A stretch of 28,960 nucleotides of DNA from an uncultured bacterium (GTDB taxonomy: Bacteria > Bacillota > Clostridia > Oscillospirales > Acutalibacteraceae): NCBI GenBank assembly GCA_905215105.1, contig CAJMOI010000009.1, forward strand, positions 1 through 28,960. Direction: 5' to 3'. The notes beneath the pieces were generated by a model, which was not told where the DNA came from, made no database searches, and saw only the letters and a list, made by a program, of their open reading frames with translations. The position numbers were made by a program, and so were the translations under genes. This document shows positions 8,471 through 15,621 of this stretch, piece after piece (within the stretch, counting starts at the first letter, position 1; each line of letters begins with the position of its first letter).

Positions 8471-8481
8471 GAGGCTTTTTT
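8450..8481. terminator. Bidirectional terminator encoded in the ends of kinase and regulator
   Basis: A perfect 14-bp inverted repeat (8450-8463 with 8468-8481) with a TTCC loop gives a strong hairpin with six T on either strand. Both stop codons lie inside it: the regulator stop in the left arm (8461-8463), the kinase stop in the right arm (8468-8470). The two proteins therefore both end in KKAS plus two residues. Confidence 0.92.
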
Positions 8482-9180
8482 GCACAGATACTGGGTATAC
8501 TGGCGCTTAATCAGATTTTTTCCCCGCTTTTTAATCTGCACCAGATCCCCGTTATCCATCTGAAAATCGCTTTCTGTAACGCAGTCAATCCGGTCCATAT
8601 TCACCAGACACCCTTTGTAACAGGCCAGAAAATTCTCGTATCCGGACAACAGCCGGGTAAATTTCTCAAAGGTCATATAGGTTTTCAGCTCTCCGTCATC
8701 TGTGTGGAGATGAATGGCATTCTGAAAGGTATTGGCCCACAGAATCTGGTCAACGGGAACCCGGACGGTGCTCCGGTTAATCAGCAGTTCCACCGTATTG
8801 GGCTGCTGTCCCATTCGCTTCAGACACCGGGAAATCATGGCTTCCATCCCCTCTGCCGTCACCGGCTTGATGAGATAGTAGGCGGCATCCACCTCATAGC
8901 TGTCCACGGCACTGTCCCGGCTGTTGGTGATAAACACCAGCTGACATTCTTCTCCCCGGCGGCGCAGCTCCCGGGCAATTTCCATGCCGCTGTCCTTCTC
9001 CATATACAGGTCCAGCAATATCATTTCGTATTTCCCTTTGGTGTAATACCGGAAAAACTCTTCTCCACCGGAAAACAGCCCCAACTCCGGATCAATCCCC
9101 CGATACTCCAGCGCCGGTCTTAACAGCGCTGCGGCCTGTTCCCGATCTTCCTTCTGATCGTCCAATATGGCAATCTTCAC
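8461..9180 (-). CDS. LytTR-family response regulator
   Basis: The 239-residue protein has an N-terminal receiver domain (about 1-120) with acidic pair Asp7-Asp8, phospho-acceptor Asp57 (LLDLYM), Thr85 and Lys105 (LIKP). It is followed by a LytTR DNA-binding domain (about 130-235; VPVDQILWANTFQNAIHLHT, FLACYKGCLVNMDRI). Such regulators typically pair with kinases like the one encoded convergently next door. The start is GTG at 9180, with GGAGG (9189-9193) 8 bases upstream; the frame stays open upstream to an ATG at 9261 but without a ribosome site there. It is on the opposite strand to the kinase, which is unusual for a cognate pair. Target genes are not visible. Confidence 0.9.
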   Translation of the reverse strand: MKIAILDDQKEDREQAAALLRPALEYRGIDPELGLFSGGEEFFRYYTKGKYEMILLDLYMEKDSGMEIARELRRRGEECQLVFITNSRDSAVDSYEVDAAYYLIKPVTAEGMEAMISRCLKRMGQQPNTVELLINRSTVRVPVDQILWANTFQNAIHLHTDDGELKTYMTFEKFTRLLSGYENFLACYKGCLVNMDRIDCVTESDFQMDNGDLVQIKKRGKNLIKRQYTQYLCKKASQE

Positions 9181-9204
9181 TGTAAACGCCTCCTGTCCCT
9201 TTCG

Positions 9205-9229
9205 GGGCTGTTTTGATTCGACACAGCCC
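9205..9229 (-). other. Hairpin upstream of the LytTR regulator
   Basis: GGGCTGT and ACAGCCC form a 7-bp stem with an 11-base loop, 25 bases before the GTG start. It could lie in the 5' leader or near the promoter as an operator. I could not place a convincing promoter. Confidence 0.3.
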
Positions 9230-9267
9230 GACAAATCTTTCCCGCAAACCCGTTTTGTCACATATTA

Positions 9268-9298
9268 TTGATTCTTTTTTTCCGATTCATGATATAAT
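9268..9298 (+). promoter_or_regulatory. Promoter of the small lipoprotein gene
   Basis: Perfect -10 TATAAT (9293-9298), preceded by TTGATT (9268-9273) at a long 19-base spacing. The -10 is convincing, the -35 less so. Confidence 0.55.
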
Positions 9299-9358
9299 AG
9301 AAAACAGTCAACAACAGCTTTCGTGAAAAGCTGAATTTACTTTCCGGAGGTTTCCCCC

Positions 9359-9796
9359 ATGAAACGAACCATTTTTTCCTGGATCTGTCCCCTTCTGATC
9401 CTCTCCATCATTGTCTTCACCGGATGTTCCGCCAAAAGCGCCGCCACTGCAGAACAGTTTCAGACCGCTGCTGAAAAAGTCGGCTATACTGTAGAAGAAC
9501 AGGAAGCCGGCAGTGTGGAAAGCATTCATATGGCAAGCAAAGACGACTCTGCCATGGTGTTTTATGTCTGTTCCAGTGAATCCGACGCCAAAACGGCTCT
9601 GACCAATCTGAAAAACAACCTGCCCGACGATGCAAAGCCGGAGCATGTGGACTCCTCCTATTATACCCGCTATACGGCGGAAACGGAAGAGTCTTATTAC
9701 TCCATTATCCGCATGGGAAGCACTGTGCTGGCTTCCGCCGTGGATATTTCCGAAAAAGACAATGTGCTGTCGGTTGTGAATGAATTGGGCTATTGA
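9359..9796 (+). CDS. Small secreted lipoprotein of unknown function
   Basis: The 145-residue product has a lipoprotein signal peptide: a basic N-terminus, a hydrophobic stretch and the lipobox VFTGC with Cys23 as the lipid-anchored residue. The mature part of about 120 residues is acidic and looks like a small alpha/beta domain (QTAAEKVGYTVEEQE, then MVFYVCSSESDAKTALTNL, then SYYSIIRMGSTVLASAV). I do not recognise the family. CGGAGG stands 8 bases before the ATG. The gene has its own promoter and is closed by a strong terminator, so it is a single-gene unit on the cell surface. Confidence 0.8.
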   Translation: MKRTIFSWICPLLILSIIVFTGCSAKSAATAEQFQTAAEKVGYTVEEQEAGSVESIHMASKDDSAMVFYVCSSESDAKTALTNLKNNLPDDAKPEHVDSSYYTRYTAETEESYYSIIRMGSTVLASAVDISEKDNVLSVVNELGY

Positions 9797-9809
9797 GTCT
9801 TTGCCCATC

Positions 9810-9847
9810 AAAAAAGGAGCTTTTCCACTGTGAAAAGCTCCTTTTTT
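9810..9847. terminator. Bidirectional terminator between lipoprotein and Rnf-like operon
   Basis: A 16-bp perfect stem (9810-9825 with 9832-9847), loop CACTGT, six A on one side and six T on the other. It ends the plus-strand lipoprotein gene and the minus-strand rnf-like operon, whose last gene stops at 9857. Confidence 0.92.
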
Positions 9848-9856
9848 ATGTTCCGG

Positions 9857-10426
9857 TCAATTTTGGGCAAAGCCCATCATGGCCAGCACCAGAATAGCCA
9901 GATAGAGAAACACCGCAGGCATTCCCCGAAATGCAGCCGGCATACTCATATGACGGAACCGGGGAATCATTTCTGCAAGCAGCCAGGCTGCGCACCAGAA
10001 AGCAAATCCGGTGCCGATTGCAAAGCCCGCCGTTTGCCAAGGGCTCCAGTCTCTTGATGCGGTCAGAATGGGAATGGACAGTACCACCGTATTGACTGCC
10101 GCCGGCGCCAGACACCAGCCGATTTTCCGATACAGCGCCGGAAACCCGCAGGCTGTCACCAGACTCACCGCCAGACAGCACACTGCCGTCACCCCTGCGC
10201 TCACCGGCACCCACCACAGGGAATCCGGCAGCATCCGGTTCAGGGGTCCGGCAATCAGTCCCGATAACAGGGAAAACAGCCCGATCAGCAGGGAAAAGGT
10301 ACCGATTTCCCGCCCCCGCCGGGCACTTTGCAGAATCCGGTCAAATCCCATTCCCCGGGAAAAGAAAAGGTTCTCCACTGTAACGGCGGCAAACGCCGCC
10401 AGTAATAGCTGTGTCAGCTCCTTCAC
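9857..10426 (-). CDS. Rnf/Nqr-type membrane subunit, RnfA-like, atypical
   Basis: The 189-residue, six-helix membrane protein has the size and layout of RnfA/NqrE, membrane subunits of the sodium- or proton-pumping ferredoxin:NAD oxidoreductase. Recognisable are the first-helix region AVTVENLFFSRGMGF (canonical RnfA has an Asn-rich motif and then a Cys-Pro) and APAAVNTVVLS (canonical: Val-Asn-Cys-Ala-Val-Leu). In both places the cysteine thought to hold the membrane Fe-S cluster appears to be replaced (Met/Gly and Thr). The start is GTG at 10426, overlapping the upstream gene's stop (GTGA), with GGGGGA upstream. It is the last gene of the four-gene operon. Membership in the Rnf-Nqr fold is fairly sure, function is not. 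Confidence 0.72.
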   Translation of the reverse strand: MKELTQLLLAAFAAVTVENLFFSRGMGFDRILQSARRGREIGTFSLLIGLFSLLSGLIAGPLNRMLPDSLWWVPVSAGVTAVCCLAVSLVTACGFPALYRKIGWCLAPAAVNTVVLSIPILTASRDWSPWQTAGFAIGTGFAFWCAAWLLAEMIPRFRHMSMPAAFRGMPAVFLYLAILVLAMMGFAQN

Positions 10427-11049
10427 AGCAGATCCCCCTTTCCTTTTTGTTTTTTGCGATTCCGATTCTTCCAGTACTGAGCCGCTGCGGCCAGTACCGC
10501 CAGAAACAGCAGAACCATCAGCACCGGCGCACGGTCAAAAGCTGTACTCCCTTCCTGCATCCCCATGCCGTCCAGAAGTTTCCAGCCCAGCGACACCGCC
10601 AGCAGCACACAGCTGAATCCTGCTGCGCTGCCCATCGCTTCTCCCAGCACCGAACGGAGGGATTGTCCCAGAAAACGGCGGGAAGTTCCTGTCAGGAACA
10701 GTGCGTTTCCCGATAGCACTGCACCGCACAGTCCCCAGCTCTCTACCAGTGAGGGAAACAGCTGCCAACACGCCAATCCTAACGGCAAATACAGCACCGA
10801 GGCCGCCATAAAAAGCAGCGGAAGGCGCAGCCACGGGGAAGCTTTGCGGCACAAAACACTGCCCAACAGCCACAGCGGCACTACCATACAGAAGACCAGC
10901 ACCGACAGCAGCAGCGCACTGCGGATGGTCCGTCCGCCGGAAATGATGAGATACAGCCCCGTTCCGCCGGCCAGCACCACATGATGGCCCCAGAATCCGT
11001 CCATAAAAGCCCTTTGCCAGCTGTTACGGTTTGGATGAGCGGACTTCAC
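10423..11049 (-). CDS. Rnf/Nqr-type membrane subunit, RnfE-like, atypical
   Basis: The 208-residue integral membrane protein has about six helices and a very basic C-terminal tail (KNRNRKKQKGK). Position between the RnfD-like and RnfA-like genes, size, and the opening segment (NSWQRAFMDGFWGHHVVLAGGTGLYL, where canonical RnfE has a similar block with Asn-Asn-Pro and a Cys-Pro) suggest an RnfE/NqrD relative. The first cluster cysteine appears lost (Gly-Gly-Thr-Gly). A Cys survives in GLCGAVLSGNALF but its alignment is uncertain. The GTG start at 11049 has GGAGGG 8 bases upstream, lies inside the end of the rnfD-like gene (26-base overlap) and overlaps the next gene by 4 bases. Confidence 0.65.
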   Translation of the reverse strand: MKSAHPNRNSWQRAFMDGFWGHHVVLAGGTGLYLIISGGRTIRSALLLSVLVFCMVVPLWLLGSVLCRKASPWLRLPLLFMAASVLYLPLGLACWQLFPSLVESWGLCGAVLSGNALFLTGTSRRFLGQSLRSVLGEAMGSAAGFSCVLLAVSLGWKLLDGMGMQEGSTAFDRAPVLMVLLFLAVLAAAAQYWKNRNRKKQKGKGDLL

Positions 11050-12022
11050 GGCTCTGTCCCTCCTTTCTCATTTCTCTTCTGCAATACAGCACCGCCCGAT
11101 CCACCAGAGGTGAGAGAGCGTTCATCAGCAGCACGGCAAAACAGGCACCCTGTTCAAAGCCGCCGTAACACCGCAGCAGCATGAGCAGCACACCGCCCAA
11201 AGCGCCCCAGATACACCGGCCTTCTCCGGTTCTGGGACTGGTACAGGGGTCCGTTATCATATAAAAGGCACAGAACAGCAGCGAACCCGCCAGCAGTTCA
11301 TATTTCACGGAAATCACTGACCCCATGGACAGCCGGGGGAACATGGCCGCATACAGAGCCGCAGCCGCGGTAAAACAAACCGGTGCCCGCCAGTCGGCGC
11401 TTTTCCGCACCAGCAAAAACAGCAGACCCGCTCCCAACACCGCCGCCGAAGTGGCTCCCATAGGTCCCTCATACCGGCCCCACAGCATTTCAAAGGGCAT
11501 CATCCCCGGCTGAATTCCGTCCCGCAGCATGGCCGCCGGAGACGCGGTTGTCAAAAGGGAATCCGCCGACAGGGTCAGATGCTGCCCTATGTTCATAGAA
11601 TAATAGGAGAACACCCGCTCCGGCCAAAGCACCGTGACAAAAGCCACGCCTGCCGCGGCCGGGTTAAAGGGAGTTCGCCCCGTTCCGCCAAACGGTTCCT
11701 TTGCCCCCAAAATGGCAAAGACATCTGCTGCGGCCACCACCCAGAAAGGGATGTTTGCCGGCATCAATAACGCGATCACCGCGCCGGTAATCAGGGGAGA
11801 CGCATCGGTAATCCGGATACTCCGCACTGTTACCAGCTGGAACAGAATGTAGCAGCCCATACAAACCGCCATGGAGAACAGCACCAGCCATGCTGCCCGC
11901 CATCCGTGATACACCACCGGCAGCACACAGGTCATGAGCAGCACCAGCAGCATATCCCCCATCACAGCCCGGGAAGAGTGGCTTTCCCGGATAAACCGGG
12001 GCGGCCCCTGCACCAGTCTCAT
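11024..12022 (-). CDS. RnfD-like membrane subunit
   Basis: This 332-residue protein has eight to ten membrane helices and clear RnfD/NqrB features: ITDASPLITGAVIALLMPANIPFW, KEPFGGTGRTPFNPAAAG (about 108-125) and YYMITDP-type FYMITDPCTSPRTGEGR (about 255-272). RnfD normally carries covalent FMN on the Thr of a Ser/Thr-Gly-Ala-Thr motif. Here the matching place reads LLTTASPAAM, that is Thr-Ala-Ser, so attachment could only be to a Ser or is absent. The ATG at 12022 overlaps the rnfC-like stop (ATGA). RnfD is the best conserved gene of this operon. Confidence 0.88.
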   Translation of the reverse strand: MRLVQGPPRFIRESHSSRAVMGDMLLVLLMTCVLPVVYHGWRAAWLVLFSMAVCMGCYILFQLVTVRSIRITDASPLITGAVIALLMPANIPFWVVAAADVFAILGAKEPFGGTGRTPFNPAAAGVAFVTVLWPERVFSYYSMNIGQHLTLSADSLLTTASPAAMLRDGIQPGMMPFEMLWGRYEGPMGATSAAVLGAGLLFLLVRKSADWRAPVCFTAAAALYAAMFPRLSMGSVISVKYELLAGSLLFCAFYMITDPCTSPRTGEGRCIWGALGGVLLMLLRCYGGFEQGACFAVLLMNALSPLVDRAVLYCRREMRKEGQSREVRSSKP

Positions 12023-13230
12023 TCCACGCCACCTCTTTTCCGCAGCTCCATCGCCTGCTTCATGCAGGCGGTCAAATCAATTCCGGAGGGGCAGACTGCC
12101 CGGCACACGCCGCACTGGCAGCACTCCTCCACTCTCCACAGCATCTCCTGAGGCACCGGGTCCTGACCCAGCGCTTCCTGTACCACCCAAGGTTCCAGCC
12201 CCATAGGGCAGGCTTCCCGGCACTTTCCGCAGCCAATACAGGGGAAATCCTCCCCTTCCAGCTGTTCCTCCTGGTTTTTCCAGGTGGTGATGCTTCGGGT
12301 GGTAACGGTCACCGCCGTGTCCCCGTCGGGTACAGTAAAGCCCGTAAAGGCACTTCCCATCACCGCCTGACAAGGCAGTGAGCCTGCTCCGCAGAATTCC
12401 AGCAGGGACGCAACCGGAGTCCCCACCGGCACCAGCAGATTTTTCGCCTGAGGCACAGCCTCTCCGGCCACCCGCACTGCTGTCCAGACCGGCGGAACTC
12501 CCTGTTCAATGGCTTCTGCCAGCGCAGCCAGTGCCTGAATCCCCACCAGCGCCGCTTGCCTGCCGGTACGGTTCTGATACAGCACCCACGCGGGATACCG
12601 CTTTTCCAGAGGCAGAGGCAGAGACAACTCCGGGGGAACGTCCTTTTCCAGCGCCCGGGTATTCCAGGCAATCCGTTTTTCCTTCATGCCTGCCGCCTCT
12701 GCGGCATATTGCAGCCCCTTTTTGATCGCGTCCTTTTTCTTGCGGTAAAAAGCCGGAACTGCCGTATCTCCCCGGTCATCTTCCAACAGGTCAGCGGCCA
12801 TCAGGGTCCTCTTTTCCTGTCTCCACATTTCCAGCCGCTTCCATAAAAACTCGCCGGAACACTCTTCAATAATGGCAAATTCCCGGGCAATGCGAATAAT
12901 ATCGGCAGGAGACAGCATCTTTTTGCCGTTTTTCCTGCCGTGTTCCCGGCCGCTTTCGTCCGGGTTCAGCTCCATCACTGCGCACAGCACTTTTCCCAGC
13001 AGGGGATGGTTCATTTCCTGATACCCCTGTACTACGCCCTTTTCCGGAGCAAAGCCGCCGTTTTCTCCCAAACGGGTATATTTTTTCACCAGCGTTCCGG
13101 GGGCAATCAGTCCGGCCCCCTGTGGATACAACGGCACCAGCAGACGCTGGGGCATCCACCGGGTCAATTCCCGGTCGGCAGCCGTCCGGCCCTGAAAAGC
13201 GCCGATACCCTTTTGGAAAAAGCGTTTCAT
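12019..13230 (-). CDS. RnfC-like Fe-S subunit, atypical N-terminal half
   Basis: RnfC is the soluble NADH/FMN and Fe-S subunit of Rnf. Here 403 residues are seen, shorter than usual. The C-terminal half is a good match: an SLBB-like segment (WTAVRVAGEAVPQAKNLLVPVGTPVASLL, near 270-300) and two 4Fe-4S sites, CIGCGKCREACP and CCQCGVCRAVCP (about 340-400). The N-terminal barrel-like part is loosely recognisable (LVPLYPQGAGLIAPGTLVKKYTRLGE), but the glycine-rich FMN/NADH motif (Gly-Gly-Ala-Gly-Phe-Pro) and the Asn-Gly-Ala-Glu-Cys-Glu motif are missing. The ATG at 13230 has AGGAG about 6 bases upstream. It is the first gene of the operon; its start lies only 38 bases from the divergent mecA-like start. 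Confidence 0.8.
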   Translation of the reverse strand: MKRFFQKGIGAFQGRTAADRELTRWMPQRLLVPLYPQGAGLIAPGTLVKKYTRLGENGGFAPEKGVVQGYQEMNHPLLGKVLCAVMELNPDESGREHGRKNGKKMLSPADIIRIAREFAIIEECSGEFLWKRLEMWRQEKRTLMAADLLEDDRGDTAVPAFYRKKKDAIKKGLQYAAEAAGMKEKRIAWNTRALEKDVPPELSLPLPLEKRYPAWVLYQNRTGRQAALVGIQALAALAEAIEQGVPPVWTAVRVAGEAVPQAKNLLVPVGTPVASLLEFCGAGSLPCQAVMGSAFTGFTVPDGDTAVTVTTRSITTWKNQEEQLEGEDFPCIGCGKCREACPMGLEPWVVQEALGQDPVPQEMLWRVEECCQCGVCRAVCPSGIDLTACMKQAMELRKRGGVE

Positions 13231-13268
13231 AGCATACTCCTTTTTCTGCATTTTTTCAGGTGTCCGCA

Positions 13269-13817
13269 ATGAAAGTTCAGATTCTCGATCCGTCCCGGTT
13301 TCTGGTGCTTCTCTCCCGGGATGAAACCCAAAGTCTGGGACTGGGCGCCTGTCCATGGCCCAGTTTGCATGGCCGCCTGACTGCGGCACGGATTTTCTGG
13401 GAAATCAGCCGGCGATATGGGATTTCCCTTGGGGGCAGAAAAATTTTGCTGCGCGCCTCCGCGGTGATTTCAGGGGAGTCCGTGCTCCTGTCCTCTCGGG
13501 GACGGGGCCATTTTCTGCCCAAATCTCCCCACCGCATCGCGGTGTTTCGGTTCAGCGAAGCCGAAGCCCTGTTTTCCGCCGCAGCTATCCTGCGCCGGTT
13601 TCCCCACGGAAACACCGCGCTGTATCACTGGCCTGTCCAAAATGGCAGTGAATGGCGGATAATTGCGGAAATTCCCTTTTCCCAATTCCCGGCCTTTCGC
13701 CGGTCGATGGAAGAATATGGTCGGTTTACAGGCGGAGGGCTGTGTGCCGCACAAACCCGGGAGCACGGACGTTTCCTGTGCGACGCGCCGGAAAACCGGC
13801 TGTTACGCTCCGTATGA
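13269..13817 (+). CDS. MecA-like adaptor protein, divergent
   Basis: MecA proteins deliver substrates to the ClpC unfoldase. The 182-residue product resembles the MecA plan only in outline: an N-terminal beta-hairpin/helix part (about 1-80; RFLVLLSRDETQSLG and FWEISRRYGISLGGRKILLRASAV) and a C-terminal domain (about 95-160) with IAVFRFSEAEALFSAAAIL, then TALYHW, then IIAEIPFSQFPAFRRSMEEYGRF. That succession (phenylalanine-rich strand, helix, Ser/Thr-x-Leu-Tyr, strand, helix ending in Glu-Tyr-Gly) is what I recognise from MecA. The linker is short and the protein unusually Arg-rich. The ATG at 13269 is preceded by AGGTG at 6 bases. It starts 38 bases from the divergent rnfC-like gene and its end overlaps the convergent rpe gene by 15 bases. 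Identity is tentative. Confidence 0.5.
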   Translation: MKVQILDPSRFLVLLSRDETQSLGLGACPWPSLHGRLTAARIFWEISRRYGISLGGRKILLRASAVISGESVLLSSRGRGHFLPKSPHRIAVFRFSEAEALFSAAAILRRFPHGNTALYHWPVQNGSEWRIIAEIPFSQFPAFRRSMEEYGRFTGGGLCAAQTREHGRFLCDAPENRLLRSV

Positions 13818-14435
13818 CTGCAATCTGATCAGGGCTTCCTCTGCGTTTTCCGCACGGAACACGCCGGTACCGGCCACACAGATATCCACTCCGGCTTCCA
13901 CGCACTGGGGAATGGTGGCATCATTGACGCCGCCATCTACTTCAATCAGCATCTGGGGGGCTCTTTCTTTGATGGCACGCACCTTGTCCATCATGGCAGG
14001 CATGAATTTCTGTCCGCCGAAGCCCGGCTCCACCGTCATGACCAGCACCATATCAATCCGATCCAACCAGGGCCACAGGGTTTCCACCGGTGTACCGGGT
14101 TTCAGTACCAGTCCGGCTTTTGCACCGCCCTGATGAATGGCGTCGATGGTTTCGGAGATGGAATCAGAGCATTCCACATGGAAAGTGATCAGATCCGCAC
14201 CGGCTCTGACCACGCTGGGGATATAAAACAGGGGATGATCCATCATCAGATGAACGTCAAAGGGAACGGAAGAAAGAGGGCGAAGGGCAGCTACCAGCTC
14301 GTGTCCAAAGCTGATATTGGGCACAAAATGGCCATCCATAATGTCCAGATGAATGTAATCCGCTTTGGACACCCGATTGATTTCTTCACCCAGGCGGGTA
14401 AAATCCGCCGCCAGAACAGAAGGAGCGATTTTCAT
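13803..14435 (-). CDS. rpe: Ribulose-phosphate 3-epimerase
   Basis: The enzyme interconverts D-ribulose 5-phosphate and D-xylulose 5-phosphate in the pentose phosphate pathway. The 210-residue TIM barrel is complete: PSVLAADF at the start, metal/catalytic HLDIMDGHFVPN (His29, Asp31), VHLMM with His62, MTVEPGFGGQKF in the phosphate-gripping loop region, and EVDGGVN with Asp167. GAGGT lies 10 bases before the ATG. In many Firmicutes rpe sits with rsgA/thiN near the prkC locus; here it is a single gene behind its own promoter. Its 3' end overlaps the convergent mecA-like gene by 15 bases. Confidence 0.97.
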   Translation of the reverse strand: MKIAPSVLAADFTRLGEEINRVSKADYIHLDIMDGHFVPNISFGHELVAALRPLSSVPFDVHLMMDHPLFYIPSVVRAGADLITFHVECSDSISETIDAIHQGGAKAGLVLKPGTPVETLWPWLDRIDMVLVMTVEPGFGGQKFMPAMMDKVRAIKERAPQMLIEVDGGVNDATIPQCVEAGVDICVAGTGVFRAENAEEALIRLQSYGA

Positions 14436-14514
14436 ACTTTTACTACCTCGTTTTTCTTTTCTTTCACTTTCTTTTTCTTCTATACTATTTATAGAATGAT
14501 ATTATTTCCCCTTT

Positions 14515-14543
14515 ATTCTACCGTATTTCCCCTTTCATTGCAA
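14515..14543 (-). promoter_or_regulatory. SigA-type promoter of rpe
   Basis: TTGCAA (14538-14543), 17-base spacer, TAGAAT (14515-14520) on the minus strand. Both hexamers and the spacing are the same as in the rimP operon promoter. The leader of about 70 bases is AT-rich. Confidence 0.7.
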
Positions 14544-14586
14544 GATTTGTCCTGTATTTTGCCCCAAATGACCATCAAAATCAAGA

Positions 14587-14615
14587 GCCTCTCTGTACCG
14601 GCAATACAGAGAGGC
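14587..14615 (-). terminator. Probable terminator downstream of the AEC permease gene
   Basis: An 11-bp perfect stem (14587-14597 with 14605-14615) and a 7-base loop. On the minus strand it is followed by a loose T-rich stretch (CTTGATTTTG). It lies about 75 bases after the permease stop and would close that operon before the rpe promoter. Confidence 0.55.
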
Positions 14616-14623
14616 CTATCATC

Positions 14624-14661
14624 AAGCGGCAGGCCCCGGGGGAAATTCCCGCCGCTTTTTT
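14624..14661 (+). terminator. Terminator-like hairpin with plus-strand polarity, no obvious upstream gene
   Basis: AAGCGGC (14624-14630) pairs with GCCGCTT (14651-14657), with an inner GGG/CCC extension, and six T follow on the plus strand (14656-14661). No plus-strand gene is seen between 13817 and here, so the transcript it would stop is unexplained. Confidence 0.4.
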
Positions 14662-14688
14662 ATGGTATGCAAATTTTTGAAAAAGGGT

Positions 14689-15621
14689 TCACGCCCCGCC
14701 GCACAGCCACTGACTGATGACCACAAACAGCGGCATAGTCACCACGGAAAACAGGGTCGTGGCTGCCACCAACCGTGCCGCCAGCCGGCTGTCCCCGCCA
14801 AATTGGGTGGCAAACAGCACGATATTGGCCGCTACCGGTGCACTGGCCTGTATGACACAAGTTACCAGCAAAACCGGATCCCGGCAAACAAGGGCACCTG
14901 CTGCCAGAAACACAGCGGGTATGAACAACAGCCGCACACCGCACAGGGCAAACAGGGTCTTTCCGCAAAACAGCTCCCGAGGGCGAATGCGGGCAATGCT
15001 GCACCCAATGACAATCATGGCCAGCGGGGTATTTAACGCGGCAAAACCCTCTACCGGCACAGCAATCAGTTCTGGCAGCTCCCAGCCAAAAAAGAACAGG
15101 GGCAATCCAACGAGCAGCGCCAGCACGCCGGGGTTCAACAGAATCTTTTTCACATCCGAGCGCTTTCCGCCGCTCATCAATCCAAATCCGTGGGTCCACA
15201 CAAACACATTGAAAACCGCCATAAAAATCGACGCATAGACCACGCCGGACTCTCCTACGACTGCCTGTACCAGCGGCAGCCCCATAAATCCAGTATTGGA
15301 ATAAACCGCTGCAAACCGCAGCACCCGTCGAACTCCGTCCGGCTGTCTGGAAAACAGCAGCTGACTGATCCCGATGGCCAACAGGTGCGCACCGATGGCA
15401 AGACCGAAAGCAAGCCCCAGATTCGCCGGTTCAATATCGTCGTGCTGTCCGGAAAGGGAAGCCACAATCAGACAGGGCGCTACAATGTACAGCAGCAGGG
15501 AGGTCAATTGACTAACACCTCTGCGGGTCAGCATTCCCATTCGGGCACACACCACGCCCACGCCGATCATCAAAAACAGCTCCGCTACCTTCAGGACCAC
15601 GGTCCCCACTGAATTTACCAT
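14689..15621 (-). CDS. AEC (auxin efflux carrier) family permease
   Basis: The 310-residue protein has about ten membrane helices in two five-helix halves, the plan of AEC/PIN-like transporters (PF03547), which in bacteria export or import small organic acids such as malate. Family marks are PCLIVASLSG (about 49-58), AVYSNTGFMGLPLVQAVVGESG (near 104-125, with the Asn-Thr-Gly-Phe-Met-Gly crossover motif), LNTPLAMIVIGCSIA (about 193-207) and QASAPVAANIVLFATQFGGD (about 258-277). The ATG at 15621 lies inside the end of the preceding small membrane gene (7-base overlap); its ribosome site is weak, so translation may be coupled. Substrate unknown. Confidence 0.9.
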   Translation of the reverse strand: MVNSVGTVVLKVAELFLMIGVGVVCARMGMLTRRGVSQLTSLLLYIVAPCLIVASLSGQHDDIEPANLGLAFGLAIGAHLLAIGISQLLFSRQPDGVRRVLRFAAVYSNTGFMGLPLVQAVVGESGVVYASIFMAVFNVFVWTHGFGLMSGGKRSDVKKILLNPGVLALLVGLPLFFFGWELPELIAVPVEGFAALNTPLAMIVIGCSIARIRPRELFCGKTLFALCGVRLLFIPAVFLAAGALVCRDPVLLVTCVIQASAPVAANIVLFATQFGGDSRLAARLVAATTLFSVVTMPLFVVISQWLCGGA

